NCBI RefSeq assembly: GCF_052055585.1
Contig: NZ_CP170485.1
Span: 1,798,001-1,862,000 of the forward strand
Direction: 5' to 3'
Length of the DNA: 64,000 nucleotides
Source of the DNA: Oceanicaulis sp052055585
GTDB taxonomy: Bacteria > Pseudomonadota > Alphaproteobacteria > Caulobacterales > Maricaulaceae
Positions 1 to 9,500 of this stretch are shown here, piece after piece. Numbering within the stretch: the first letter of the stretch is position 1; each line of letters starts with the position of its first letter. A model generated the notes under the pieces. The model made no database searches, had not been told where the DNA came from, and saw only the letters and a program-made list of their open reading frames with translations. Made by a program: the position numbers and the translations under genes.

Positions 1-37
1 CTTCAATGGCGCCGGCGATCCGTCCTGCGTCACGCAT
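1..37 (-). CDS. 5' tip of an RsmB-like rRNA (cytosine-C5) methyltransferase gene (partial)
   Basis: An ATG on the minus strand at 37-35 opens a frame that reads MRDAGRIAGAIE and leaves the window. This short N-terminus resembles alphaproteobacterial RsmB-type 16S rRNA m5C methyltransferases, which often begin with a similar RxxGRxAAAIE stretch. A purine-rich AGAGAGA lies about 8 nt upstream as a possible ribosome binding site. In several alphaproteobacteria an RsmB-like gene lies close to guaB, which fits here. Only 12 residues are visible, so the name is a guess from motif and context. Confidence 0.35.
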   Translation of the reverse strand, partial: MRDAGRIAGAIE

Positions 38-76
38 GGGATAGTCTCTCTTCTTTTTGGGCCCTACGGGCCTTTG

Positions 77-185
77 TTTGTTCGGCCTTCGGCCGGCGCA
101 CGGTCGCGCTTGCGGAGCAAAGCTCCGGGGTTTGTTCGGCCCTTCGGCCGGCGCGCGGTCGCGCTTGCGGAGCAAAGCTCCGAAG
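77..185. repeat. Two tandem ~54-bp GC-rich repeat units
   Basis: Unit 1 (77-130) and unit 2 (131-185) both run from TTTGTTCGGC through CTTCGGCCGG to GGAGCAAAGCTCCG. They differ by a one-base insertion (cct/ccct), one A/G change and the last few bases. Each unit holds two short palindromes, the CCTTCGGCCGG run and CGGAGCAAAGCTCCG, so RNA from either strand would fold. The units lie in the gap between the minus-strand gene at the window start and the plus-strand gene at 384. The rest of this ~345-bp gap (186-383) shows no gene. Confidence 0.75.
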
Positions 186-383
186 AGCGTTCTGATACAC
201 AGGCACGGCGCAAATTTCACGCCCTTCCCTCATCATATCCAGAGCCAGACAGCAAGCCGCATCAATATCCCAAGGACTCCCTTAACGCTGAACGGGTTCA
301 AATTCGGTCCTGAAAGACACATAAACGAGCGCGCCTGCCGGTGCTCTGGCGAAACGCGCTCTGGATGAAGAGGGAAAACGTCC

Positions 384-1133
384 ATGTATGCAAAATTCGC
401 TGAACTCCACGCCCCCGGCTCTCCGCTCGTCCTGTTCAACGCCTGGGACGCAGGCAGCGCGCTGGCCATTGAACGCTCCGGCGCCAAGGCCATCGCCACA
501 TCGAGTTGGGCGGTCGCCGCCGCGCTCGGGTTCGAGGACGGGGAATCCCTGCCGCTGGAATGGCTGGAGAGGATCACCCGACGCATGGCGAAGACCATCT
601 CCGTGCCGCTGACCGTCGATATCGAGACCGGCTATTCCGAAGACCCCGCCGAAGTCGCAGACCACGCCCTGCGCATGCGTAATACCGGCGCCGTCGGCAT
701 CAATATCGAAGACCGGGACCGCAAGACCGCGAGCCCCGTTCTGATCGAGAAGTTCACCGCCAAGCTGCGCGCCATCGTCCGCGCCCAGGCATCAGAAGGC
801 GAGCCGCTGTTCATCAACGCCCGCAGCGAGGTGTTTTTCGACCCCGAAGACCCGACCCATCCCAGCGAGCGGATGGAGCATGCCGTCGAACGCGCCCATG
901 CCTATGTGGATGCGGGCGCCGACGGAATTTTCTTTCCAGGATTGAGAGACCCCGACCTCGTCGCAAAACTCGTTGAGCGGATCGGCGCGCCCATCAATGT
1001 GATGGTCGGTGATGTGGAGCAGCTCAAGGTCATGAAAGCCGCCGGCGCACGGCGCATCAGTTTTGGTCCAGCCCCTTATCTGGCGGCTATGGACATGCTG
1101 ACCGAGCGCTCACGCGAGGCCCTGTCGCTCTAG
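384..1133 (+). CDS. Isocitrate lyase/PEP mutase superfamily protein
   Basis: A 249-residue single-domain enzyme of the phosphoenolpyruvate mutase/isocitrate lyase superfamily, a TIM barrel that makes or breaks C-C or C-P bonds next to a carboxylate with Mg2+. Visible signatures are FNAWDAGSA at 18-26, the metal-binding VDIETGY at 78-84 (Asp79, Glu81) and GINIED at 105-110. It lacks the KKCGH loop of true isocitrate lyase, which is present in the aceA gene at the other end of this window. Members of this size include oxaloacetate decarboxylases, carboxyphosphonoenolpyruvate mutases and 2-methylisocitrate lyase relatives, and the sequence does not decide between them. GAGGG lies upstream of the ATG. 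It stands alone and is followed by a hairpin terminator. Confidence 0.85.
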   Translation: MYAKFAELHAPGSPLVLFNAWDAGSALAIERSGAKAIATSSWAVAAALGFEDGESLPLEWLERITRRMAKTISVPLTVDIETGYSEDPAEVADHALRMRNTGAVGINIEDRDRKTASPVLIEKFTAKLRAIVRAQASEGEPLFINARSEVFFDPEDPTHPSERMEHAVERAHAYVDAGADGIFFPGLRDPDLVAKLVERIGAPINVMVGDVEQLKVMKAAGARRISFGPAPYLAAMDMLTERSREALSL

Positions 1134-1144
1134 CCTGAACGCAA

Positions 1145-1170
1145 AACGCCCGGCGCACACGCCGGGCGTT
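1145..1170. terminator. Bidirectional hairpin terminator
   Basis: A 10-bp perfect inverted repeat (AACGCCCGGC, loop of 6, GCCGGGCGTT) sits between the convergent ends of the PEP-mutase-like gene and guaB. AAAA precedes it and TTCTTGTT follows, so it can stop transcription from both sides. Confidence 0.8.
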
Positions 1171-1192
1171 CTTGTTCAACTGTTCCTGCAGC

Positions 1193-2665
1193 CTAGGACG
1201 GCGTGGGATAGTTCGGAGCTTCGCGAGTGATCGTCACGTCGTGAACGTGGCTTTCCTTCAGACCCGCATTGGTGATGCGCACGAACTCGGCCTTCTCCTG
1301 GAAGTCCTTGATCGTCTTGGCGCCGGTATAACCCATGGCGGCGCGCAGACCGCCCACCATCTGGTGCAGGATAGGCGCAACCGGACCCTTATAGGGCACC
1401 TGGCCTTCAATGCCCTCAGGCACCAGCTTCATGCGGTCGGTGACTTCCTTCTGGAAATACCGGTCCGCCGAGCCGCGCGCCATGGCGCCGACAGAGCCCA
1501 TGCCGCGATAGGATTTATAGGCCCGGCCCTTGTACAGGAAGGTCTCGCCCGGCGCTTCTTCGGTGCCTGCGAGCATGGAGCCCATCATCACGCAATCAGC
1601 GCCGGCTGCGATGGCCTTGGCCAGATCGCCGGAATACTTGATGCCGCCGTCAGCGATGATCGAGCCGTTAAAGCCCTCGGCAGCGCGTTTGCAGTCCATG
1701 ATGGCGGTCAGCTGGGGCACGCCCACGCCCGCCACGATGCGGGTGGTGCAGATCGAGCCCGGACCAATGCCGACTTTCACGGTGTCAGCGCCCACATCAA
1801 ACAGCGCGCGCGCGCCGTCATAGGTGGCCACATTGCCCGCCACGACCTGGGTCGAGTTGGACGCAGCCTTGATGCGTTTGACCTGTTCGAGCACCGAAGC
1901 GGACATGCCGTGCGCCGTATCAATGACAACGGCGTCCACGCCCGCATCGATCAGGGCTTCGGCGCGCTCATAACCGGCGTCGCCCACGGTGGAGGCGGCG
2001 GCGACGCGCAGACGGCCATGTTCGTCCTTGGCGGCATTGGGATAGGCTTCCGCCTTGACCATGTCCTTGACGGTCATCAGGCCGACGCAATGGCCTTCAT
2101 CGTCCACCACCAGCAGGCGCTCGATGCGGTGCTTGTGCAGCAGGCGACGGGCTTCGCCTTGCGCCACGCCCGGCTTGACCGTCACCAGGTTCTCGCGGGT
2201 CATCAGAGAGGCGACCGACTGGTTCATGTCGTCAGCGAAGCGGACATCGCGGTTGGTGATGATGCCGACCAGCTTGCCGTTCACGCCTTCACCGCCTTCG
2301 ACCACTGGGATGCCGGAGATCTTGTGGTGGTTCATCAGCGCCTGAAGTTCGGCCAGTGTGGCCTTGGGCGAGATGGTGATCGGGTTCACCACCATGCCGC
2401 TTTCATAGCGTTTGACCCGGCGGACTTCTTCGGCCTGCTCTTCGACGGTCAGATTGCGGTGGATGACGCCGATGCCCCCGTCCTGAGCCATGGCGATCGC
2501 CAAGCCCGCTTCGGTCACCGTATCCATGGCGGCCGAGAGAATGGGGATGTTCAGGGTGATGGACGGCGTAAGCCGGGTCTGCACCAAAGCGTCAGCGGGC
2601 AAAACCTCAGACGAACCGGGCTGCAAGAGCACGTCGTCAAAGGTGAGCCCCTCGCGAATCTGCAT
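1193..2665 (-). CDS. guaB: IMP dehydrogenase
   Basis: Oxidises IMP to XMP with NAD+, the committed cytoplasmic step of GMP synthesis. The 490-residue product has the usual bacterial length. It has an N-terminal barrel half (LTFDDVLLQP at 7-16), two CBS domains at about 93-205, and the catalytic loop GPGSICTTR with the nucleophile Cys306. The Met at 2665 is chosen because AAGGAGG lies 7 nt upstream and the family normally starts at this point; the 19 extra residues of the longer frame match nothing. The preceding ~170 bp before the receiver-protein gene hold its promoter region, with no clear operator. guaA is not in the window. Confidence 0.97.
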   Translation of the reverse strand: MQIREGLTFDDVLLQPGSSEVLPADALVQTRLTPSITLNIPILSAAMDTVTEAGLAIAMAQDGGIGVIHRNLTVEEQAEEVRRVKRYESGMVVNPITISPKATLAELQALMNHHKISGIPVVEGGEGVNGKLVGIITNRDVRFADDMNQSVASLMTRENLVTVKPGVAQGEARRLLHKHRIERLLVVDDEGHCVGLMTVKDMVKAEAYPNAAKDEHGRLRVAAASTVGDAGYERAEALIDAGVDAVVIDTAHGMSASVLEQVKRIKAASNSTQVVAGNVATYDGARALFDVGADTVKVGIGPGSICTTRIVAGVGVPQLTAIMDCKRAAEGFNGSIIADGGIKYSGDLAKAIAAGADCVMMGSMLAGTEEAPGETFLYKGRAYKSYRGMGSVGAMARGSADRYFQKEVTDRMKLVPEGIEGQVPYKGPVAPILHQMVGGLRAAMGYTGAKTIKDFQEKAEFVRITNAGLKESHVHDVTITREAPNYPTPS

Positions 2666-2833
2666 GGGGAGGCCTCCTTGTCTCTTGCGGGGCCGGATTA
2701 GCAGGTTTGTCGCCAAGCGCAAGGCTAATTAGCCGCAATCGGACATGATTGCCCGTTCGGGTGTGTAGAGTTAAGGTAAACCAACCTGTGCGCGTACTAA
2801 GCGCATTCCCCTGACAGGTAAGAGGTTTTTTTA

Positions 2834-3211
2834 ATGAGACGCGTTGCCGTTATTGATGACGACCCTGTCGAGATGACGATTTTGTCAGGCTTGGCGGAGC
2901 ACGTACCCGGGTCTTATGAGTTTGATCACTACACCTCCGTCAACGCTTTCTGCGAAGACAGCAAGGCCTCTGGCTATGACCTTGTGTTTCTTGACCGGCG
3001 CGTGCCGCCCCACAGTGATTACGTGGAAAGCCTGCCCGTTCTCGAGGAATGCGGATTTGACGGCATTGTCGTGATGCTGACCGCGCGCCGGCTCGGTCCG
3101 GGCAAGCCAAAAAGCCGACTGCGCCTCCTGGGCCCCTATGAGAAGCTCGACATCCAGGACCCCGAGGTCATGGAATACCTTCTGAACGGTCGACCGGCGC
3201 CGGGCCTCTAG
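2834..3211 (+). CDS. Single-domain response regulator (receiver only)
   Basis: A 125-residue stand-alone receiver domain. The acidic pocket is Asp8-Asp9-Asp10, the likely phospho-acceptor is Asp54 (VFLDRRVPP), Thr83 is the switch residue and Lys104 (PYEKLD) the conserved lysine. No output domain follows, so it probably relays phosphate or binds a partner protein. The LDRRVPP around the acceptor differs from the common TDxxMP form. AAGAGG followed by seven T/A bases precedes the ATG. The stop codon overlaps the stop of the convergent Coq4-like gene by 4 bases (CTAG). No kinase is adjacent, so the partner is unknown. Confidence 0.82.
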   Translation: MRRVAVIDDDPVEMTILSGLAEHVPGSYEFDHYTSVNAFCEDSKASGYDLVFLDRRVPPHSDYVESLPVLEECGFDGIVVMLTARRLGPGKPKSRLRLLGPYEKLDIQDPEVMEYLLNGRPAPGL

Positions 3212-3978
3212 GCCTTGGCGCTCACCGGCTCCGGCCCCGTCCAGGCGTCCCGCACTTCGCGATAGAGCGGGTCCGGCACAAGGTTCAGACGCGCGCGTGC
3301 TTCAGCCAGCGGCAGGTGCAGATATTTCGTCAGGTCTGTGGTCACGAGATCCTGGCTTTCGCGCGCCATACGGCGCGCATTCGCCATCATGCGGCCCACC
3401 GGCCATTGCCAGATTTCAGAGCGGATGCGCAGCCCGGCGAACATGCCCAGCAGGCGCGAGCCGCGCGTGCCATTCTGATTACCATTGAAGGTCAGAAGCA
3501 GCGCCTCCCCCAGCGGATCCCGGCCATACCCCGTCAGCACATGGTGCAGGTCATGCGCCAGATGCAGGGTATAGGTCATCGACGCGAATTCGGGATACTC
3601 CGCCTCAAGCTGGGCATAGAGCTCCGGCGCGTTCTCGACCGCCGCCTCATGCACGCCGAGCGGGTTGAGATTCTCGCTGTCGAGATAATGCAGGTAGGCG
3701 GCGGCGAACGTGCCGCGCCCATAGGATTCCAGCGTCTTGCGATCCAGCATCACATCGGCGAACCGGGTGCGGTCCTCGATCTGGCTGCGACCGAAATCGG
3801 AATTGGCGAAACGGCTGACGATATGGCCCATCGAGCGCCCGTTCACCGCCCGGAAGAAGGCGAACACATAGCGCGTGTCATCCCGGTCCCCGACCAGTCC
3901 CCAGAACGCAGTCCAGGCGCGGATCGGATTGAAGGGCTCCCACGGATAAGGCGGGCACGTCGCGTGTTGCTCAGTCAT
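3208..3978 (-). CDS. Coq4 family protein (ubiquinone biosynthesis)
   Basis: A 256-residue protein with the Coq4 signature HDxxHxxxGY, here HDLHHVLTGYGRD at 142-154, and an alpha-helical body. In eukaryotes Coq4 belongs to the ubiquinone biosynthesis complex and its HDxxH motif binds metal; bacterial homologues are assumed to serve quinone metabolism, and that role is inferred here. The Met at 3978 has GGGAGGAG just upstream; the longer frame to 4029 lacks a comparable signal. The gene converges on the receiver-protein gene with a 4-base stop overlap. Confidence 0.82.
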   Translation of the reverse strand: MTEQHATCPPYPWEPFNPIRAWTAFWGLVGDRDDTRYVFAFFRAVNGRSMGHIVSRFANSDFGRSQIEDRTRFADVMLDRKTLESYGRGTFAAAYLHYLDSENLNPLGVHEAAVENAPELYAQLEAEYPEFASMTYTLHLAHDLHHVLTGYGRDPLGEALLLTFNGNQNGTRGSRLLGMFAGLRIRSEIWQWPVGRMMANARRMARESQDLVTTDLTKYLHLPLAEARARLNLVPDPLYREVRDAWTGPEPVSAKA

Positions 3979-4066
3979 GGCTCTCCTCCCGACGGACTTT
4001 TTCATGCCGTCATGAATGGGAGTATCCACATATGAATGAGTCCGCCAAGCAAAAAGTGAACGGCGT

Positions 4067-4810
4067 TTACTTTTGCTCCGGCCGGAATCCCGTCGCGATC
4101 AGGAAAGTCTCGGCGCTTTCCGATCGGCTGGCCGGCGGCTTGTAATGGCGCACCTTCTCGAAGCGATGCTTGAGCAGGTCCAGCAATTCCCCTGTCGCGC
4201 CGCCCTGGAACACCTTGGCGACAAAACCGCCGCCGGGCTTGAGCACGTCAATGGCGAAATAGGCCGCAGTCTCGACCAGCGCCACGATCCGCAAATGGTC
4301 TGTGGACTTGTGCCCGGTCGTCCAGGGCGCCAGGTCGGAGATCACCAGATCCGCCGGCCCGCCCAGTGCTTGCTTGAGCTTCTCGTCCGCGCCCTCTTCA
4401 GTGAAGTCGAGCTGCATCAGGATGGCGCCCGCGATCGGCTCGATCTCAAGAAGGTCGACGCCCGCCACATGGTCCGCGCCGCGCTTGAGTGCAACCTGGG
4501 TCCAGCCTCCGGGCGCCGCGCCCAGATCGGCCACGCGCATGCCCGGCTTGATCAGGCCGAACTTGTCATCAAGCTCAGTCAGCTTGTAGGCGGCGCGAGA
4601 GCGATAGCCCTCCTGCTTGGCGCGCGCCACATAGGGGTCATTGAGCTGGCGCTCGAGCCAGAGCTTGGAGGAGTATTTTCGGCCGCGCGCCGTCTTCACC
4701 CGCGTGCGGAACTGCTTGGCGGACCGGGCGTCGCCCCCCGCCGTGACCGGACCGGAGCGTCGGCGGCGGCGTTCGGGTTCGCCCTCACCGTTATCGTCAT
4801 CCTTGCTCAT
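4067..4810 (-). CDS. rlmE: 23S rRNA (uridine-2'-O-)-methyltransferase RlmE (FtsJ/RrmJ)
   Basis: Methylates the 2'-hydroxyl of U2552 in the A loop of 23S rRNA at a late step of large-subunit assembly. The 247-residue product has a basic, arginine-rich N-terminal extension of about 45 residues, then SRAAYKLTELDDKF, the SAM-binding VADLGAAPGGWTQVAL and LVISDLAPWTTG. The catalytic K-D-K-E type residues lie in these blocks, and a lysine is present in the late FVAKVFQGG motif. The start at 4810 overlaps the end of ppx by 14 bases, so the two are probably translationally coupled. The pairing of Ppx/GppA with RlmE is common in alphaproteobacteria. Confidence 0.95.
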   Translation of the reverse strand: MSKDDDNGEGEPERRRRRSGPVTAGGDARSAKQFRTRVKTARGRKYSSKLWLERQLNDPYVARAKQEGYRSRAAYKLTELDDKFGLIKPGMRVADLGAAPGGWTQVALKRGADHVAGVDLLEIEPIAGAILMQLDFTEEGADEKLKQALGGPADLVISDLAPWTTGHKSTDHLRIVALVETAAYFAIDVLKPGGGFVAKVFQGGATGELLDLLKHRFEKVRHYKPPASRSESAETFLIATGFRPEQK

Positions 4811-5945
4811 GGTCGTCTCTCTTCCCGGATTCAGGTGTTGCAGCATCAGAGCGTTTGCCCGTCCCGCGCCGTCCGCGTCGACGTTTGGGCCGCATCAAGT
4901 TCAAAAGCATGCCTTCGCGCAGGCCCCTGTCACCAACCCGGACGCGCTCTGTCGGCCAAGCTTCCATGACCGCTTCATAGATGGCGCAACCCGCCAGCAC
5001 CAGATCAGCGCGATCATGGCCGATACAGCCTTCCCGCGAACGGCCGGCGCGATCCTGGCTCGCCAGACGCTGACAGGCGATATGCGCCTCCTCCGAGGTC
5101 ATCCACATGCCATCGACCTTGTCACGCATATAGCGCGTCAGGTTCAGGTGCACACCGGCCACAGAGGTAACGGTCCCGGACGTGCCCACCATGTGTGCGC
5201 GGCCCGCCTCGAAGACCGGACGCAAGCGTCGCGCCCCCTTGGGCGGTTTGAGATGCTTGCGCGCGAACGCCTTCATCTTGCCGTACCATTCGGCGCGCGC
5301 CTCGTCCCCGCCGCCTTTGGGTTCAGGAAAGCGCTCGGACAGGGTCACCACGCCCAGGGGCATGGAGGACCAGCCCCGCAGAGGCGGGCGCCCGCCGCTG
5401 TCATAGCCGCCGCGATTACGCCATTCGGCGAGGTCCACCCAGCACAGCTCGGTCGAGCCGCCGCCGATATCAACCACCACCGCCGCGTCCATGCTTTCAT
5501 CAAGCAGGTCGAGGCTGCCTTGCACTGCCAGGCGCGCCTCCTCTTCGGGACCGATGATCTCCATGTCGAGACCGGTTTCGGCTTTGACCCGTTCAAGGAA
5601 GTGCTCGCCATTCTTGGCCTGACGACAGGCTTCGGTCGCGATGGCGCGCATCTTGGTGACATTGCGCCGCTTGATGCGCTCCGCACACACGCCCAGCGCC
5701 TCGACCGCGCGATCCATCGCGGCGTCTGACAGCTCGCCGGACGCCGTGATCCCCTCGCCCAGACGGACTATGCGGGAATAGGCGTCGACCACACGGAATC
5801 CACCCCGTGTGCGCCGCGCCAACAGCATGCGGCAGTTATTGGTGCCCAGATCGATAGCCCCATAGATCGGGTCCTGGCGGGCGGATTTCCGGCCTCGATT
5901 CGGGCGCTGGCGCGCTGGCTCCGAGCCGGCCGCGTCCTTCGCCAT
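4797..5945 (-). CDS. ppx: Exopolyphosphatase/guanosine pentaphosphatase family protein
   Basis: A Ppx/GppA phosphatase of the ASKHA fold, about 382 residues. It removes terminal phosphate from polyphosphate or pppGpp and so links to phosphate storage and the stringent response. The phosphate-1 motif YGAIDLGTNNCRMLLA follows a basic 30-residue leader, and the phosphate-2 motif VVDIGGGSTEL comes at mid-protein. The Met at 5945 is preferred (GAGG nine bases upstream) over one five codons earlier. The C-terminus is rich in Arg/Lys and overlaps the start of rlmE. Which substrate it prefers cannot be told from sequence. Confidence 0.9.
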   Translation of the reverse strand: MAKDAAGSEPARQRPNRGRKSARQDPIYGAIDLGTNNCRMLLARRTRGGFRVVDAYSRIVRLGEGITASGELSDAAMDRAVEALGVCAERIKRRNVTKMRAIATEACRQAKNGEHFLERVKAETGLDMEIIGPEEEARLAVQGSLDLLDESMDAAVVVDIGGGSTELCWVDLAEWRNRGGYDSGGRPPLRGWSSMPLGVVTLSERFPEPKGGGDEARAEWYGKMKAFARKHLKPPKGARRLRPVFEAGRAHMVGTSGTVTSVAGVHLNLTRYMRDKVDGMWMTSEEAHIACQRLASQDRAGRSREGCIGHDRADLVLAGCAIYEAVMEAWPTERVRVGDRGLREGMLLNLMRPKRRRGRRGTGKRSDAATPESGKRDDHEQG

Positions 5946-6160
5946 GATTTTTGTCCTCACAGCGCCCGCGGAAACATGCAGCGCGCCGCTTCTGCGGCGC
6001 CGGCCGACATGCCGGTGGCGGGCGATCCTTCAGTTTGACGTTAAGGATAGCTCGCCTTTCACGCTTGTGAAAGCGTTGAACCCGGTTCCAACAGTGTCAG
6101 GCACTGGAATTGCATGCCCTGACGACTACATATGACGGTCCCGAAATCAGGAGGTCCGCC

Positions 6161-6490
6161 TTGCGTGAGGCCAAGTTCACAATCGGCGATGTCGTCCGCC
6201 ACCGGCTCTTTCCGTTCCGGGGCGTGATTTTTGACGTGGACCCGGTGTTCGCCAATACCGAGGAATGGTGGCTGTCCATTCCGGAATCCCTGCGCCCGGA
6301 AAAGGACCAGCCCTTCTATCATCTGCTCGCAGAGAATGATGACGGGCATTACGAAGCCTATGTCTCTGAAGGCAACCTTCTGCCGGACGCCGAGAACGGC
6401 GCGGTGGGCCACCCTGATACCGTCGAGATCTTTGAAGGGTTTGATGGCAAGCGCTACACGCTGAAGACTGGCGGCTTCTCGACGAATTGA
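6161..6490 (+). CDS. hspQ: Heat-shock protein HspQ (hemimethylated-DNA-binding YccV-like)
   Basis: A 109-residue HspQ/YccV family protein. The core runs AKFTIGDVVRHRLFPFRGVI, then FDVDPVFANTEEWW, DQPFYHLLAEN and AYVSEGNLLPD. In enterobacteria HspQ is a Lon specificity factor and was first described as binding hemimethylated DNA; the role here is assumed to be similar. The start is taken as TTG at 6161: AGGAGG lies at 6149-6154 with ideal spacing, and related proteins begin just before the AKF motif. The upstream in-frame ATG at 6110 has no such signal and adds 17 unrelated residues. A hairpin terminator follows. Confidence 0.88.
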   Translation: MREAKFTIGDVVRHRLFPFRGVIFDVDPVFANTEEWWLSIPESLRPEKDQPFYHLLAENDDGHYEAYVSEGNLLPDAENGAVGHPDTVEIFEGFDGKRYTLKTGGFSTN

Positions 6491-6525
6491 TCCCGTCTGC
6501 CGGTACAGTCCGCCCCCAGAAGAAA

Positions 6526-6549
6526 GGGCGCCTGATCTCTCAGGCGCCC
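6526..6549. terminator. Bidirectional hairpin terminator
   Basis: A 10-bp perfect stem (GGGCGCCTGA/TCAGGCGCCC) with a 4-base loop lies between the convergent hspQ and S41 peptidase genes. TCTTTATT follows and AGAAGAAA precedes, so both strands have a U-rich tail. Confidence 0.8.
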
Positions 6550-6575
6550 CTCTTTATTCCGGTCTCGGCAGACTC

Positions 6576-9500
6576 TTACTGCCCGACTTCATCCGGCGCC
6601 TCTGGCGCAGTAAGCGGGACGGACGGCGCAGTCTGGGACGCCATCATCTGCTCGGTCTCGGCGATCGCGCGTTCAAGCTGGTTGTCGCGTCCGGCATTTG
6701 TCGCCACCGGGTCGAGATAAACCTCGATATCCGGCGCCACGCCTTCGTTTTCCACGCGCCACTCCCCGTCCGCCGTGTAGAAGCGGAAGAAGGGCACGAC
6801 CAGTGAGCCGCCATCCATCAGATCCGGATTGGCCGAAATGCCGATGAGGCCGCCCCAGGTGCGCGTGCCGATCAGCGGCCCGATCTCCCGACGACGGAAG
6901 GAATAGGGCAGGAAATCCCCGCCTGAACCTGCGTCCTGGTCAATCATCATCACCTTGGGCCCGTAATGGGCTGCAAAAGGCGTATTGTAGGGCAGCTGGT
7001 CGCCCCGGCTGATCCAGCCCGACAGGTGGAAGGGCGAGAGCACATCTGTAATGTAATCCGCCGCCTGCCCGCCGCCATTGGAGCGTTCGTCAAAGATCAG
7101 CGCCTGCTTGTTGGCCTGGGCGTAATACATGCGGTTGAAGAAATCATAGCCCGCGCCTGCCGTATTGGGCAGGTAGATATAGCCCACACGGCCATCCGTG
7201 GCCTGATCGACCGCGGCGCGGTTCGCCTCGATCCAGCCCCACAGACGCAGCTGGCTTTCACTGCTGATGGGCTCGACCACGATGTCGCGCGGATTGGCGC
7301 CTCGCGCCGTGTCCGCAATGGTCAGCGTGGTCTGGGCGTCCACCGTGCCCTGCAAGAGCGCGTGGATATTGTCGGATGCGGTCAGCGGCTGACCATTGAT
7401 GGCGAGAATGAAATCGCCTTCTGACACATCCAGACCGGGCGCGGCCAGCGGACCGTTCAGGAACGGGTTCCAGGCCTCCCCCGAATAGATGCGGGCGATG
7501 CGATAGCGACCGCCCTCAAGCGCAAAGTCCGCGCCCAGAAGACCGCCGGAAACACCCTGCTCGTGATGGACATCGCCGCCGCCAGTGCGGTTATGGCCCA
7601 CCTGGAACTCGCCGATCATGTCGACCATCAGCGCATTGAGATCTTCGCGCCGGCCCACATGGGCGAGCAGAGGTTCATAGCGATCGCGCACGCCCTGCCA
7701 GTCCAGGCCATGCAGGTCAGGATCATAGAAATACGACGCTTCCATGCGCCAGACTTCATCAAAGATATGCGCCCACTCCGCGCGTGGATCGACGCGCAGG
7801 CGCATGCCCGACGTATCTAGCGCTTCCAGCTCAAGGCTCTCGCCCGTTTCCGAATGCGCCCAGCCGCCTTCATTGCGTTGCACCAGGATGGTTCCGCCAT
7901 CTGCGCTCAGCAGGAACTGGTCCACACCGACTGACAGCTCGGAGACGTCCTTTTCTTCAAAATCAAAGCGCATCAGGCGGTTCTGCGCACTCGGGCTCTC
8001 GCCCGGCGGCGTGTACTCCGCGCCCGGCTGTGCGTAATCCACGAACAGGAGGCCGCCCTGCTTATCGACGGCGAGATTGCCGTAATTGCGTTCGGAGACC
8101 GGCAAGGCGACGATGCGGTCAGACAGACCGGCCGCATCGACACGGGTGACCACGACGGCGTCGGACTCGCCGTCTTCGGGCTCTTCATCAGCGCCGGCCG
8201 CGTTCTCATCGCCCGTTCCGGGCAGAAGCGGCGATACGCCATCCGCAGCCAGCACCGCGGCGTAGAGGCCGTAGCGTGACGGCCGCTCACGGGTCTGCAT
8301 GTTCAGGCCGACCTGTTGCGGGCCCACATTGGTGGAGGCGGTGAAGTACAGATAGGCGCCATCGCGGGAGAAGGCAGGCGCACCCACATCGGCCATGCCG
8401 TCGCTAACCGTGATCTGCGTGCCATCCAGCAGATTGTGCAAAACAAGGTCACGCAGGAAATTCGCCTGCTCCAGCGTATAGGCCAGCCACCGGCCATCCG
8501 GGCTGACCGCCACCTCATAGCCGGACCGGCGCACTTCGGTTGCGAGACGCACGGAACGACCAGTCTGCACATTCAGGGCGTACAGATTGAGCAGGTTGTC
8601 GGAATAGATGATCCGATTGGTTTCAGGCGCCCAGGCTTCCAGCGCATAGAACGCATCCGCCGCGCCGCCCAGCGCCAGCGTCCGCGGCGCCTCAAAGCCG
8701 CGCTGATCAACGAGCGTCAACTGTTGCGCGCCACCGGCATCCGTGATGTAGGCGACCTGATCGCCGTCCGGCGACCACAGCGCCGTGTATTCACGCACGC
8801 CGGAGGTGTTGGAGACGTTGCGGGTGGAGCCTTCATCAAGCGGCGCCGAGAACACCTCGCCGCGCGCCGTGATCAGCGCGCGCTGGCCGGTCGGGGACAG
8901 GGCCGCGTGCGTGATAGTCCGGGCGGCGTTGACCCAGCGCGGCGCCAGCTGCGGCAGGTCTGCGTTCAGCGAGATCCGGATTTCGCTGACCTGACCGGTC
9001 GCGACATCATAGCGCTTCAGACGCCCGCCAGCTTCAAAGACCAGAGTCTGACCGTCTGAATCCATCCAACGGATATCCCAGGGCGCTTCGTCATGCAGAC
9101 GGGTGCGCGCGCCCGTCTCGGGATCATAGCGATAGAGCGCCAGCTGCTCGCCATCCTCATCAGACAGATAATAGACCTGATCGCCGACCCAGATCGGGAA
9201 GAACTCGTTGATCCGGTCGCTCTCCAGCAATGCCGAGTCCTGACGGTCCGCAGACAGAATGCTGATCGTGCCTGTGGAACCGCCACGATGGATACGCCAG
9301 CCCGAACCGCCATCCGTGAAAAAGGAATGCGCTGTGCGCGTTGGATTGTAGACGATCCGTCCATCGGCGTTCATGTCGCCGACCACGAAACGGGCCTCCA
9401 TTTCCGTGCGCGGATAGCCCTCGCCCGGCGCGATGGACCAGAGCTGGTCAGAACGGCCATGATTGACTTCGCGATGGGAGGTGAACAGCACGCGCCCGTC

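Noticed and set aside
384..1133. Naming the first gene prpB (2-methylisocitrate lyase) because of the propionate genes in the window
   Set aside because: It lacks the KRCGH-type loop expected of PrpB and is far from the mutase genes; only the superfamily can be supported.
1172..2701. A 509-codon open frame opposite guaB, and many similar long frames antisense to other genes
   Set aside because: High GC with strong third-position bias opens long antisense frames; the translations are His/Gly/Arg-rich and match no family, while the sense strand gives clear enzymes.
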